A stretch of DNA of 64,000 nt from Burkholderia sp. GAS332 (GCA_900142905.1 FSRV01000001.1:2604001-2668000), one strand, 5' to 3'; shown: positions 9,391-19,673, counted from the first letter of the stretch. A program made the numbers and translations. The notes: generated from the letters alone by a model not told the origin.

Positions 9391-10088
9391 CCGCAGGTAC
9401 GACGGTAGGTCATTTCGCGCTGATCTGCGATTGCGACGGTGTGCTGATCGACAGCGAAGCCGTGGCGGCGAGCATGCTGGTGCACGAACTCGAGGCGCGT
9501 TGGCCCGATGCCGATGTCGAGCCGGTGGTGCTGCCGCTGCTTGGCTTGCGCATTGAAACGGTGTTGCAGGGCACGGCGGCGAAACTGGGCAGGAGCCTCA
9601 GCGTCGAGGATATCGAGGCGATCCGCCGGGCGGTGGAAGCAGCGGCGATGCAGGCGCCGGCGGTCGTTGGCATCGAGGTTGCGCTCGCGCAGGTGCCGCT
9701 CACCAAGGCATGCGCGAGCAACAGTTTCCGGCCGTATGTGGAGAACGTTCTGGTGCGCACGGGCCTCGTGAAGTTCTTCGGCAACCGGCTCTTTTGCGCC
9801 GACGCGGTGCCGAATCCGAAGCCCGCGCCCGATGTCTATCTCGCCGCAGCGCTTGGTCTCGGCCTCACGCCGTCTGCCTGCCTCGTGGTGGAAGACAGTG
9901 TGACGGGCGTGACGGCGGCAACCGCGGCGGGCATGACGGTGCTGGGCTTTATCGGCGGCGGCCATGCGAGTGACGCGCAGATCGACGCCTTGCATGCGGC
10001 GGGTGCGCGGACTGTATTCGACGACATGCTGCAGTTGCCAGACCTGGTCGCGCAATGGACGCTGAGCGCGACGGCGGCGACGCCGTAA
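9387..10088 (+). CDS. HAD-superfamily phosphatase / beta-phosphoglucomutase-like
   Basis: A 233-residue haloacid-dehalogenase-type hydrolase. Motif I is CDCDGVLIDSE (nucleophile D15, acid/base D17), the motif III Lys lies in PNPKPAPDVYLAAA, and motif IV is VVEDSVTGVTAATAAGM. An alpha-helical cap lies between motifs I and II. It overlaps the upstream permease by 4 bp, so it belongs to the polyol operon. Homologues in such operons are proposed to remove unwanted sugar phosphates; the substrate is not evident from sequence. Confidence 0.85.
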   Translation: MTAGTTVGHFALICDCDGVLIDSEAVAASMLVHELEARWPDADVEPVVLPLLGLRIETVLQGTAAKLGRSLSVEDIEAIRRAVEAAAMQAPAVVGIEVALAQVPLTKACASNSFRPYVENVLVRTGLVKFFGNRLFCADAVPNPKPAPDVYLAAALGLGLTPSACLVVEDSVTGVTAATAAGMTVLGFIGGGHASDAQIDALHAAGARTVFDDMLQLPDLVAQWTLSATAATP

Positions 10089-10158
10089 GCGCGGCCGCGT
10101 AGGCGCAGCACCTGGATAAATGAATTGACGTAGCAAGAGCAACATACGGAGACACATC

Positions 10159-11268
<1,110 letters not shown>

Positions 11269-11318
11269 CCGGCATTCCCATCTGGGATAAGTCCTTTACC
11301 TCGTCTCGCATTGCTCAA

Positions 11319-11825
11319 ATGACCATGGCAAATTCGTGTAGCCGAAAGCGCAGGCTTGCTGCGAAACCGCGGATGCGACTCCACAAGCAACTTCTTCTGC
11401 CACTGCCAGACGAATACGTGCGCCAACTGTCTTTGGCTAGTCACCTCGCGTTTGTGGGGTGTCGAACGGAAGAGGGGAGTAGTCATCTTCTGAACGAGCT
11501 AAGCTGGACGACTTACCTGTCGTTCTACTTATGGAAAGCCGGGATTGGCCGAGGAGGGCTTGACGCCTACAAGCGCGCCGAGATCGTTCTGGATTGCGCA
11601 GTGAGACGCGCTGAGGTAACCGGTACGTGGCGCCTGGACGATGAAGAAGCGCCAGCGATTGAAGAAATTCTTCGCCTGCACGATGAGCAGATCGCGGGAG
11701 TTCCGGGTCACGTATTTCTTGATGCGAAGTCGAGACTGCAGCGGCTTTTGAATAATAAGATGAGTATGTCGCCTGTCAATCGAGCTTACGAAAGTCAATT
11801 CAGCACATTTTCAGATCGCACTTGA
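11319..11825 (+). CDS. Hypothetical protein, Burkholderia small helical family
   Basis: A 168-residue predicted soluble, mostly helical protein. The pattern LASHLAFVGCRTEEGSSHLL, then NELSWTTYLSFYLWKAGIG, resembles a Burkholderiales family sometimes mislabelled as Fis-type regulators in automatic annotation. I see no catalytic motif or helix-turn-helix. The start is uncertain: the first ATG has no good ribosome site, and the conserved part begins around residue 18. It is separate from the polyol operon. Confidence 0.6.
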   Translation: MTMANSCSRKRRLAAKPRMRLHKQLLLPLPDEYVRQLSLASHLAFVGCRTEEGSSHLLNELSWTTYLSFYLWKAGIGRGGLDAYKRAEIVLDCAVRRAEVTGTWRLDDEEAPAIEEILRLHDEQIAGVPGHVFLDAKSRLQRLLNNKMSMSPVNRAYESQFSTFSDRT

Positions 11826-11900
11826 CCTGAATCCGCCCATAGCATTCCGATGCAAGCGGCCGGTAAGTCATTTTGTGGATTGAGTATATGGTCTCGCCCT

Positions 11901-12248
11901 TCAGAAAAACTGAGGTCGGCGTGTTGATTTACGGAATCCTGACCCTTTCTCGACGAGGACCTTGTCGAGCAGTCGATTTGGGCTGCGTCGGATTGCGTGG
12001 TCCACCTTCTTCATCCGATGGTGATAACCGATTGAGTTATTGCCAATGATGCCCACGAGGCTCACCGTCAGGAACTGGTCGTCATCCGACTTGGCTGTGT
12101 TATGGAGCCGGCAGGAGGAGGCGGTAACAAGGTCGATCCTATAGTTTCTTCCCTGAACATCTTTCGCCTCCGGAAATAGCGCACGCGGCGGGACATGCTC
12201 CGTCGTTGTGCCCTCGGCTTCGCACATATAACAGCGGGTAAATTGCAT
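11901..12248 (-). CDS. HNH-like zinc protein, probably C-terminally truncated
   Basis: A 115-residue frame starting MQFTRCYMCEAEGTTTEHVP, a CxxC-plus-(E/D)HVPP arrangement found in HNH-type nuclease or zinc-ribbon hypotheticals. LVTASSCRLHNTAKSDDDQF follows, with a second Cys and His. The zinc/HNH core is thus visible, but relatives are normally longer, and the tail here (GSGFRKSTRRPQFF) looks non-native. It is likely a truncated island gene. No partner gene is evident; it lies just before the KfrA/recombinase boundary. Confidence 0.5.
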   Translation of the reverse strand: MQFTRCYMCEAEGTTTEHVPPRALFPEAKDVQGRNYRIDLVTASSCRLHNTAKSDDDQFLTVSLVGIIGNNSIGYHHRMKKVDHAIRRSPNRLLDKVLVEKGSGFRKSTRRPQFF

Positions 12249-12579
12249 TCAGACCGTCCAGTTTTTTTGAGAAACGAGGAGGCAGCACGGATGCAGAGAA
12301 TCGAGCAGGGAGATCCGTCCAACCTTCATGTCCTTTATGGCCCTAGGTGATCTCCATGCTCGATCGCCCGCTTGCCTCACGCAGCCAGCCCCCATCACAT
12401 GTCGGCCAGCATCGGATATCGTTTGGTACCTTCTTTGGTCGCATCCGTCATGTCACCTTTGCTTCGGTGCAACAGGAAACAAGCACAGGACCTGATGACG
12501 GTTTTGCAGGGATATTTTAGCGTTCTCAGCGGGCAGGGCAGTGTGGCGGCATCCGGCGCGGCGCAGACCCCTCGCGTGA
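12249..12579. other. No gene seen
   Basis: Non-coding or decayed sequence between the HNH-like remnant and the 3' end of the KfrA gene. Short open frames exist, but none has a convincing start, composition or recognisable motif. Confidence 0.5.
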
Positions 12580-13533
12580 TCAGGTCTGCGGACGCGAAAC
12601 TCTGGTTCGACGGGCCGACGGGGATTTTTCACGGGCCTTCAATTGCCCTTGTAACAACGCAACCTGCTGAGCCAGACCATCGCGTTCGTGCCGCAGGTCA
12701 CGGGCTTCCTGCGTGACGCGATCGTGCAGCTTCTCATGCCGCTCGGCAAGGCGCCTTTGTTCGGCGGCGTCCGCCGATATCCGCTCGACGTCGCCGACAA
12801 GCTGCTCTTTGCGCTTCCGGACCTCGGAGAGCGCAGCCTCCGCCCGGCGTTGCGCATCACGTGCCTCTTCGGTCTGTAGCATGACGCGTTTCTGGACACC
12901 TTCGAGCCGCGCCGTCGCACGGTCGACCTCTGCACGCAAGGCCGCTTCATGTTCGGCGTGGGTGGCTCGCAACGTTTCAACTTCGCGACGATGGTCTGAT
13001 CGCACGTCGCGTAGCGCCTGCTCCGATTGCGCACGGACGGCGTCCCTTTCGGCCGCGGCTGCTTCGGCCAGCCGGAGCGCAGCGTCACGCCCGCCCTGGG
13101 TCTGCGCGAGTTCCGCAAGCACTGCGGCAAGTCGTGCCGGCTGGTCGTCAAGCTGACCGCGAACGCTGCGAAGTTCGGCCTGAAGTTCCGCATTGGCGGT
13201 CTCGAGTTTCCCGGCGCGGGTGATGGCGGCGGTCGCTTCCGCTTCGAGTTCGTCACCACGTTGCGCAAAGACCCGTTCGCCTTGCTCGACTGCGAGCGCC
13301 CACACCGACAGCATCGCATCGGCCACCGCCGGCGGCAGTGCTGCGGCAAGCGCGTCGTTGCGCGTCTGCTCGTCCTTCCACAGTTTCAGCTCGTCATTGA
13401 TGGTGGTGCGGCTGCCCTGGCGGATTTCCGCGTAGATCCGATCAACGGTGAGCTCATGCGGGAGCCGGCCCGATGCGACCAGTTGCGCGGCAGCTTTCCG
13501 GGTACGGATGCGGGTGTCGCTAATTCGGCTCAT
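12580..13533 (-). CDS. KfrA-type DNA-binding coiled-coil protein
   Basis: A 317-residue protein. Residues 1-105 resemble the KfrA N-terminal DNA-binding domain (RKAAAQLVASGRLPHELTVD, then YAEIRQGSRTTINDELKLW). Residues about 108-295 form a long Ala/Glu/Arg-rich coiled coil, and the tail is basic. KfrA proteins are plasmid or island proteins that bind their own promoter. It is transcribed away from the tyrosine recombinase, and the 178-bp gap holds palindromes it might bind. This divergent recombinase/KfrA pairing recurs at mobile-region borders in Burkholderiales. Confidence 0.85.
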   Translation of the reverse strand: MSRISDTRIRTRKAAAQLVASGRLPHELTVDRIYAEIRQGSRTTINDELKLWKDEQTRNDALAAALPPAVADAMLSVWALAVEQGERVFAQRGDELEAEATAAITRAGKLETANAELQAELRSVRGQLDDQPARLAAVLAELAQTQGGRDAALRLAEAAAAERDAVRAQSEQALRDVRSDHRREVETLRATHAEHEAALRAEVDRATARLEGVQKRVMLQTEEARDAQRRAEAALSEVRKRKEQLVGDVERISADAAEQRRLAERHEKLHDRVTQEARDLRHERDGLAQQVALLQGQLKAREKSPSARRTRVSRPQT

Positions 13534-13602
13534 GGGTGGAATCTCACCGTGAAAAGTGGCTTAAGAGGGCTTGCACCGAGAAATCAAATTGATATATCAC
13601 AG

Positions 13603-13662
13603 TATAACGTTATATACATAACGATGCGAGGCAGAAATTTGTGATAACGCCCATAATCACAA
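13603..13662. promoter_or_regulatory. Palindromes in the KfrA/recombinase divergent promoter
   Basis: TATAACGTTATA at 13603-13614 is a perfect 12-bp palindrome. TTGTGAT at 13639-13645 pairs with ATCACAA at 13656-13662 across 10 nt. Both lie in the AT-rich intergenic region between the divergent genes, the expected place for KfrA autoregulation. Binding is inferred. Confidence 0.45.
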
Positions 13663-13711
13663 GTTCTGGTCGTGTACGCTGCGAAAAGTCCATTCGAAAA
13701 CGCGTCACACC

Positions 13712-14881
13712 ATGAGCCTGCCTATTACCGCCCCAGAATCGCCCGAGACCATCCTGTCGTTGGCGTTGCCTGCCGCCCTCGACGGGCGCGCGGGCACCAA
13801 TCGCGCACGCGGCGGTCACCTACAGATCGCGGCCGACACGGACGTGGAAGCCGTGCGCCTGTGGCTCGCGGAATATGCGGGCTCGCCGCACACGCTGCGC
13901 AGCTACCGGAAGGAGGCGGTACGCCTGCTGCTGTGGGCCACCCGGACGCTGGGCAAGCCGCTCTCGAGCCTGACGCGTGAGGATTTCCTGCTGTATGAGC
14001 GCTTTCTCGCGGCGCCCACGGGCGACTGGACCGATCCGGCCCGGCCGCGGCGAGGCGGCGCCCGGCGGCTGTTTGACGGCCCGCTGTCCGAGCGCAGCCG
14101 GCATCAGGCGCTCGGCATCGTGTCGGGGCTGCTGTCGTATCTGGTCAGCGCCGGTTATCTGGCCGGCAACCCGCTGGCGCTGCGGCGCCGGACGGGTGCG
14201 GCCGCGAGGCGCACGCCGCGGGTCGAGCGGTACCTGGATCATGCGCTGTGGGATCACGTGCTGGCCAGCGTCGAGCAGTGGCCGCGGCTCACCGCGCGCG
14301 ATCACCAGCACTACGAGCGCAGCCGCTGGCTGATCCGGCTGCTGTATCACACGGGGCTGCGGGTCTCGGAGGCGGCGAACGCAAAGGCGGCGGACTTCTA
14401 TCAGCGACGCGGCAGGTGGTGGCTGCACGTAGTCGGGAAGGGCGGCGCCGAAGGGGCGGTGCCGGTGAGCGCCGCGTTGATGGCAGACTTCGCGCGATAC
14501 CGGGTATTTCATGGGCTGGCACCGATGCCGTCGGGGAATGAGACAGCGCCTGCGGTGATGAGCGTCGCGGGCGACCCGCATAAAGTCCTGACGCCGGCCG
14601 CGGTCTACCTGATCGTCAAGGAAGTGTTTCGACGCGCGGCCGATATGCTCGGAACGGGCGACGTGGCCGGCGCTGAAACGCTGCGACGGGCATCGACACA
14701 CTGGCTCCGCCACAGTGCAGCGTCACATCAGGCTGATGCCGGGACGGACCTGCGTTTCATCCAGAAAAATATGCGTCACGCATCAATCCAGACGACCGGC
14801 ATCTATCTGCATGCTGAGGATGACCAGCGACACGCCGAAACCGTGCGCGAACAAGTCGATACCGCTCGACCGGGCTTCTGA
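13712..14881 (+). CDS. Tyrosine recombinase / site-specific integrase
   Basis: A 389-residue XerC/D-like recombinase. The SAM-like core-binding domain occupies residues about 40-155. The catalytic domain has R217 in HTGLRVSEAANAK, K243 in VVGKGGAEG, H330 and R333 in THWLRHSAASHQ, H356 in RHASIQTTGIYLH and the nucleophile Y365. All six catalytic positions are present, so it is probably active. It is divergent from KfrA. A decayed relative of its last 90 codons lies at 19674-19942, after the kinase/patatin cassette. Confidence 0.9.
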   Translation: MSLPITAPESPETILSLALPAALDGRAGTNRARGGHLQIAADTDVEAVRLWLAEYAGSPHTLRSYRKEAVRLLLWATRTLGKPLSSLTREDFLLYERFLAAPTGDWTDPARPRRGGARRLFDGPLSERSRHQALGIVSGLLSYLVSAGYLAGNPLALRRRTGAAARRTPRVERYLDHALWDHVLASVEQWPRLTARDHQHYERSRWLIRLLYHTGLRVSEAANAKAADFYQRRGRWWLHVVGKGGAEGAVPVSAALMADFARYRVFHGLAPMPSGNETAPAVMSVAGDPHKVLTPAAVYLIVKEVFRRAADMLGTGDVAGAETLRRASTHWLRHSAASHQADAGTDLRFIQKNMRHASIQTTGIYLHAEDDQRHAETVREQVDTARPGF

Positions 14882-15485
14882 CGTGGGCAAAATACCGACC
14901 CTCCACCGAACACCCGCCGATTCCCGCAAAGACCGTTGCCGCCCCGCAGCCCAACCGCCCCGAATACCGGGATCGACACGCAAGGCTCCGGTTACGTCGG
15001 CGCCATCCAGCGAAACTGCGGCATGGCAGAAGAAGCGGTCTAGGCGCGATGGAAACGGAAACTCGCGTCGGGAAAAGCAAACAGGAGGGGGCGGGCGAAA
15101 GGGCCCAACCTTTCCGCTCATCGGCGCGCTGATGCGTTACGACCCGCGCAATGTGCGTGCACGCCGAACCGAGCGGCCAGCATGTGATCATCGAGTCGGT
15201 CAATGCGAACGGCAGCATCTTCTGAAGCACCGAAAATGCATTTGCCGGAGCGCACTTCGCAATCAGCGCTTTTGAGCGATAACGATGCAGCCAACCGAAG
15301 CAGGCAGATCGCGCTCTCTGTCGACATGACATCGACACGACCGCGGGCGCGCTGGCGCCATTCGAGGACAACACCGGTTCGAAACCGGGGGCGACCTGCC
15401 TTCCGTCGTCCGAATGTGGAGCATTGATGGCAAAATATGGGTTGGCAATAGCATACACATCCGAGCGAATGGCACGCGGAAGACT
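14882..15485. other. Gap after the recombinase; no gene recognised
   Basis: About 600 bp of GC-rich sequence. Open frames on both strands lack motifs and start signals. It includes a perfect 6-bp hairpin CCGGTT/AACCGG at 15374-15388 that superficially resembles a tRNA T-arm, without the rest of a tRNA. It could hold the recombination site of the recombinase and the promoter of the following three-gene module; neither is identifiable by eye. Confidence 0.4.
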
Positions 15486-16379
15486 ATGACCACGCGAAAT
15501 GACCTACCCTCCGATCTAGCCGCGCTCGTCCAAAGGCCGCCAATTTACCGATTGCTGGGTGTGGGCGAAAAGGTTTACGGCGACCATCTCAATCACGTCT
15601 GGAAGGGCCTCGCGGGCGTGCCAGGACTGGATGAGCCAGGTATCCCAGTATTCGCAAAGTATCTTCCACGCCAGTCCCAGATCGACATCGAACTGGCTTG
15701 TGGTCTTGCCTCACAGGTCTTGCGATTACCCGTACCGAACCCGGCGCTTGTGATTGCGGACCTGGATGAACTGCCAAACCACCCCAATGGCCTTAAAAGT
15801 GGCCCTGTGCTGCTTTTTGGCAGTCTGTTTCAACCACCCGATCCATTCACGGTGCAACGGACGAAGGAGGGTGAGTTAGGAACGGAATACATCTGGCAGA
15901 AGGTATGTGAAAATGAGGTCGCCCCCCAAGGGGCGGCTTGGGACGAACTGGTGGCAAACCCCGACCGGCATGCGCAGAACCTGCTGTTCGATGGCGTCAA
16001 GTGGTGGTTATTCGATCATAACCTCGCTCTGCAGCCGCTTTCCGATCTGTATGCTTCGATCGGTGAGGCGAGTGCGCAGCGCAAGGTCGTGGACCACATC
16101 GCCCGGGTCAATCAGATTCTTTCGCAACTGAAAAGCAGGCACTCGGGCAACGAGGACATTCTCGAGGAAGCGGACAGGTTATCCAAACAGGCGAAAAAGC
16201 TTACGTTACTGGCCATCGAAATGCGAAAGTGGAAACTGGACGCCAGGATCGCTCCGATCATGATGATCGCTGCCACCATTGTTGATCTGATAGCGCTGCG
16301 TCTGAAGCCGCTGGGAATGTATCTGGAGCAACGGCTCGAAACGCCTACCGCTAATAATCTTTGGTCTTCTTCGTCATGA
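15486..16379 (+). CDS. HipA-like protein kinase (HipA_2-type), first gene of a three-gene module
   Basis: A 297-residue protein with the HipA/PI3K-like kinase core. There is a nucleotide-binding Lys K58 (VFAKYLPRQSQ) and a following Glu E69. The catalytic loop is NPDRHAQNLLF (N158, D160, H162, N165), and the metal-binding D177 lies in WWLFDHNLAL. It lacks the long N-terminal subdomain of true HipA. The C-terminus has a hydrophobic stretch (IAPIMMIAATIVDLIALRL) that may associate with membrane. GGAAG lies 5 nt before ATG 15486. The stop overlaps the next start (ATGA). No HipB-like antitoxin precedes it. Standalone HipA-like kinases of this type are commonly paired with a second gene; the function is unknown. 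Confidence 0.7.
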   Translation: MTTRNDLPSDLAALVQRPPIYRLLGVGEKVYGDHLNHVWKGLAGVPGLDEPGIPVFAKYLPRQSQIDIELACGLASQVLRLPVPNPALVIADLDELPNHPNGLKSGPVLLFGSLFQPPDPFTVQRTKEGELGTEYIWQKVCENEVAPQGAAWDELVANPDRHAQNLLFDGVKWWLFDHNLALQPLSDLYASIGEASAQRKVVDHIARVNQILSQLKSRHSGNEDILEEADRLSKQAKKLTLLAIEMRKWKLDARIAPIMMIAATIVDLIALRLKPLGMYLEQRLETPTANNLWSSSS

Positions 16380-17263
16380 ATATTTGGGAAAGCCCACCAT
16401 TTGCTGCGCTTGCTGCTCCCGTGCTATGGACGCCGACGGCTACGACGGGAGAGCGCTTCGTCGCCCTGATACTTGTTAAGTTTAAGTCGCCCAATCGCGG
16501 CGAGATCGCAACACCTATCGTCTTCCACCCCAAACAGCTTCGCGCGATGATTGGCGCGAAGCGGGCTGAGTCCGCCCTCGGAATCATGCACCATGTCGCG
16601 GAATTCATGCAGCAGCAGATGATCGCCGGTGCCGACTTCAACCAGGTTGTCGCGCCTTTCGACGGCTTCGATGTGGGTGCCACAACGAACATTAAGGGAT
16701 ACTCCGCCAAGCAGGTCGTCGACACCGCAATCCGGACGCTGTCGGCGTTTGGTACGAGATCGTACTTTGAAGACGACGAAGAGCAGGTTCAACGGAACTC
16801 GGTGCCGACCAGACAGTTCCTGAGATCGCTTCGATCAGTGTTTGCGCAGAACGATGATGAGCGTAGGGCGCGCTTCAATCGGACCATCGAGGTGGCCGGT
16901 GCGGCGGGCATGACGATCGACTATGCGCACGATAAACATCTGATACAGGTGACGAGTCTTCCACAAACGGCACCGCATCTCGCGGCCTTACAGAAAGAAG
17001 CGGAAAGTAAGATACTCGAACTGGACATCACCGCATCCATCCTTCGATCGAACGCCCCGGCGCAATCCGCGTTACTGATCAATACAGCGGCATTAATCAC
17101 GGCAAAGACCAAGGAAGCCAGTCAGATCGCCAACGAATTGCTGGCTCGCCTGCGGTTCATGAGCGGACAGAAAGGCATCGACCTTCGGCTGGTACGAGAC
17201 CCGTCTCAGGCTGCTCAGATCCTCGAAGAGTTGGAAGTAGGCCAGGGCCTGACGAATGCCTAG
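16376..17263 (+). CDS. Unknown protein coupled to the HipA-like kinase
   Basis: A 295-residue protein starting MNIWESPPFAALAAPVLWTP, then TGERFVALILVKFKSPNRGE. The early part is faintly reminiscent of DUF3037-type proteins that accompany HipA-like kinases, but I cannot confirm this. The second half is predicted helical with heptad-like spacing (residues about 200-280), suggesting an oligomerisation or partner-binding arm. It overlaps the kinase by 4 bp (ATGA) and the following small gene by 8 bp, so the three are translated together. It is probably a substrate, regulator or antitoxin of the kinase. Confidence 0.6.
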   Translation: MNIWESPPFAALAAPVLWTPTATTGERFVALILVKFKSPNRGEIATPIVFHPKQLRAMIGAKRAESALGIMHHVAEFMQQQMIAGADFNQVVAPFDGFDVGATTNIKGYSAKQVVDTAIRTLSAFGTRSYFEDDEEQVQRNSVPTRQFLRSLRSVFAQNDDERRARFNRTIEVAGAAGMTIDYAHDKHLIQVTSLPQTAPHLAALQKEAESKILELDITASILRSNAPAQSALLINTAALITAKTKEASQIANELLARLRFMSGQKGIDLRLVRDPSQAAQILEELEVGQGLTNA

Positions 17264-17444
17264 CTTCGATGCGGATGAACTGGAGACTTTCTCGTTCGGA
17301 TGTGTACGGAAAGCGGGAGGGATATCCGAACACGTTCCTCTCACATATCTGGCCGAAGCGGGCATCGAACCGTCGGTCGGCAGCCGGGGCGACATTGAAC
17401 CCCTCGGCTATATCCCGCCCGCCGAAGCTGAGGCAAACTGCTAA
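17256..17444 (+). CDS. Small 62-residue protein, third gene of the kinase module
   Basis: An acidic 62-residue frame (MPSFDADELETFSFGCVRKA at the start) whose ATG lies 8 bp inside the end of the previous gene. Its stop TAA interlocks with the stop of the convergent patatin gene (shared bases 17441-17444, CTAA). The overlap arrangement supports it being real. It has no recognised domain. It might be a small antitoxin, adaptor or phosphorylation target, which is inference only. Confidence 0.5.
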   Translation: MPSFDADELETFSFGCVRKAGGISEHVPLTYLAEAGIEPSVGSRGDIEPLGYIPPAEAEANC

Positions 17445-19531
17445 CGGCAACTTGAAACAGCTGCCGCTGAACCCGCATTAACTTGAACCAACCAGCCTCC
17501 ACGATTCCCGGGGCGGTTCAGCCCAGGTTGACCGTCGTCGTCTGGGACGCTTCCTGTGTCGGAAGGCATTGCTTCGCGTGCAGCGTGCAGCCCTGCATAA
17601 AAATAGGCGTTTACGAATTCTCGTGTGACCTGCTGATTCCGGGTAGGCTCGTGGGGAAACTTCTGGTCGAACGACGAACGCAGGCGTAGCCTCAACGGAT
17701 GCGATGCACCGACCGCCAGTTTGATGTAGATCAGCTCGCCGGTCGTACCATCTGGATAGGACACTGTTCCGCGATAAACACACTGGTCATGGCTATGGGT
17801 CTTCCCCGGCATCAGCCCCGGGATGGCAATCTCCGCGCGAAGATCCGTAAAACAGAGTGTCGCTGCCCTTGCGAGATCGACAAACTTGTATTCCGGATCA
17901 TGCCCGGCGTCGACTACGATGATGCTGGCGCAACGTCGACGCACGAGCTCGTAGACACCGAGATTTTCGAAATGGCCGCCGTCGCTCAGCCGTATCCATG
18001 TTCCTTTACCTGCCCAAGCACCCAGTGCGGCAAACAGGTTCAACAGGAGACTGGGCACGCCCTTTCGGAGATGAAATTTGGTGCTGGGATTAATGACCCA
18101 TTGCCCGAGTCCGATATTGCCAAAGCTCAACAAGGCGTTCAGCAATGGAGACTGACGTACCCCGTGCCCGTCAATTGCTGCTCCCGAGGTCGCCGCAAGC
18201 CGCCAGACATCAAGATGTCGTACTGTGTTGTCCAGCATGCGCCAGGATCGGGTCGGATATATGTCGGTCTCGTCCGATCCGCAGTGCAGCCGGGTGTTGT
18301 GGAAGTTGCAGCCACCGCGTTCCCGCACGTCGGGGTCATCGCTTTGACTGGAATGCTGGCAGCAATTGATGATATGGAGCGGCGCAGCGGGATCGGTTTT
18401 CGCCAGCAGAAGAGAGACGTTGTCTACCTTGCCGGTGAATCCTTTTCGAAGACTTGACGAATAGAGATTAAATGGAAAATTCAGCCAGTTTGCGCTGATG
18501 AAGTAGATTAACGCGGTCGCGGCCGAAAGGCCGAAGTAGAGAATAGGCGAGGCAAAGTAGCTGAAGCCTGCAAGCGTCACCATGATCGCGCTCACCGGAA
18601 AAAGCATAATTTTTGCGTAGGTCTGGATCTGGCGAATCCCTTTATGCCTGGGCAACTGAACGAGCAAGATAACAATAACAATGAACGCAGTGAGCAAGGT
18701 GACACTGACGAACCTTGATTGCAGCAGTTTCGTCATTATCAGTATGGTTTGCACCGCCTCTGCGAAGGTCACGGCCGCGAGAGTCGTCCACAGCATGACA
18801 TCGTTCTGGTCTTTTCTGTTCTGCCTCCACGCCCAGATCGCACAAAACAGGGTCGCGCTAAGAAATACGACAAGCAGAATCCATCCATCGTAGTGCGAGG
18901 CGCGGCGGCCCGGCGAATCGTAGCTCATGATGAACAGGCCCTGCTCGGCCAGCAGGAGCGGAGACAGAGATACGATCGCTGAAGCCAGGAAAGCCAGTGA
19001 CATCGTCAGTAGTCTTCCAAGGCCGGTTTCCAGATAGCCTTCTGACTGAAGGAGCCTCTCCCGTGCAGTTTCCGCACGTGACACCCGCTCGCTCGTGCCA
19101 TCCTGTACATCTTGGCCGTACAGATAGCTGGTGGCCGCATAGCCCCCCCCGGAAACGCTGGAAAGATAGTCGATCTCCCGCATCTTTTCGCTGTGTTCCA
19201 GCCAGCGCAGGACGCCCAGGCTGAAGCAGGCCGCCCGAATGCCCCCACCCGATAGTGCAAGACCGACAGTGCCGCCACTGTGGATACCCGCTTTCTTCCG
19301 ACGCCTGGAAATGTGATCGGCTTCCTCTGATTGTGCCTCGTATGCCGTGAGTTGTACCGGCGCATCGGGCACCGTGACGGCCTGCCGATATCGAACCAGC
19401 AGCATACATAGACCGACTGGCGGGACGGTGCACGAAATGACGAGGGCAAGTATCCACCACCAGGGAGGTGCGTCCTTGATCCTGATTTTATCTCCGGGCA
19501 ATGATTCGGCTTTCGGCATTTCTTGATTCAT
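17441..19531 (-). CDS. Membrane patatin-like phospholipase
   Basis: A 696-residue patatin-fold lipase split by a membrane insert. The N-terminal helix at about 24-46 (WWWILALVISCTVPPVGLC) is followed by the oxyanion motif LALSGGGIRA (95-100) and the nucleophile S127 in SSVSGGGY, with Ser at the first position of the usual GxSxG. A long section with about six hydrophobic helices (residues about 155-345) separates this from the catalytic Asp motif LSDGGHFENLGVYELVRRR. It is predicted to hydrolyse membrane lipids from within the inner membrane. ATG 19531 is preferred over GTG 19543. It converges on the kinase module inside the recombinase-flanked cassette, so an effector role is possible. Confidence 0.8.
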   Translation of the reverse strand: MNQEMPKAESLPGDKIRIKDAPPWWWILALVISCTVPPVGLCMLLVRYRQAVTVPDAPVQLTAYEAQSEEADHISRRRKKAGIHSGGTVGLALSGGGIRAACFSLGVLRWLEHSEKMREIDYLSSVSGGGYAATSYLYGQDVQDGTSERVSRAETARERLLQSEGYLETGLGRLLTMSLAFLASAIVSLSPLLLAEQGLFIMSYDSPGRRASHYDGWILLVVFLSATLFCAIWAWRQNRKDQNDVMLWTTLAAVTFAEAVQTILIMTKLLQSRFVSVTLLTAFIVIVILLVQLPRHKGIRQIQTYAKIMLFPVSAIMVTLAGFSYFASPILYFGLSAATALIYFISANWLNFPFNLYSSSLRKGFTGKVDNVSLLLAKTDPAAPLHIINCCQHSSQSDDPDVRERGGCNFHNTRLHCGSDETDIYPTRSWRMLDNTVRHLDVWRLAATSGAAIDGHGVRQSPLLNALLSFGNIGLGQWVINPSTKFHLRKGVPSLLLNLFAALGAWAGKGTWIRLSDGGHFENLGVYELVRRRCASIIVVDAGHDPEYKFVDLARAATLCFTDLRAEIAIPGLMPGKTHSHDQCVYRGTVSYPDGTTGELIYIKLAVGASHPLRLRLRSSFDQKFPHEPTRNQQVTREFVNAYFYAGLHAAREAMPSDTGSVPDDDGQPGLNRPGNRGGWLVQVNAGSAAAVSSCR

Positions 19532-19673
19532 GCAGGTAGTCACGAGAATCTATTACGGCAGGACGGCCATCCGGCTTGAGCGGAGCGGCGATTGTCCCGC
19601 TCATTGGGGCGCGTTGGAGATTCGCAGCGGGTCAAGAGAGCGAGGGGAGGCGTACGTCGACCAGTGCAGACAT

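Noticed and set aside
15374..15388. GGTTCGAAACC-like hairpin resembling a tRNA T-arm
   Set aside because: No acceptor, D or anticodon arms and no CCA end can be placed around it.
14757..15458. 233-codon minus-strand frame after the recombinase
   Set aside because: It overlaps the catalytic 3' end of the recombinase and has no recognisable motif or ribosome site.
15486..16379. Calling the kinase a classical HipA toxin
   Set aside because: It lacks the HipA N-subdomain and has no HipB-like gene beside it; only the kinase core is shared, unlike the true hipBA pair at 55098-56740.
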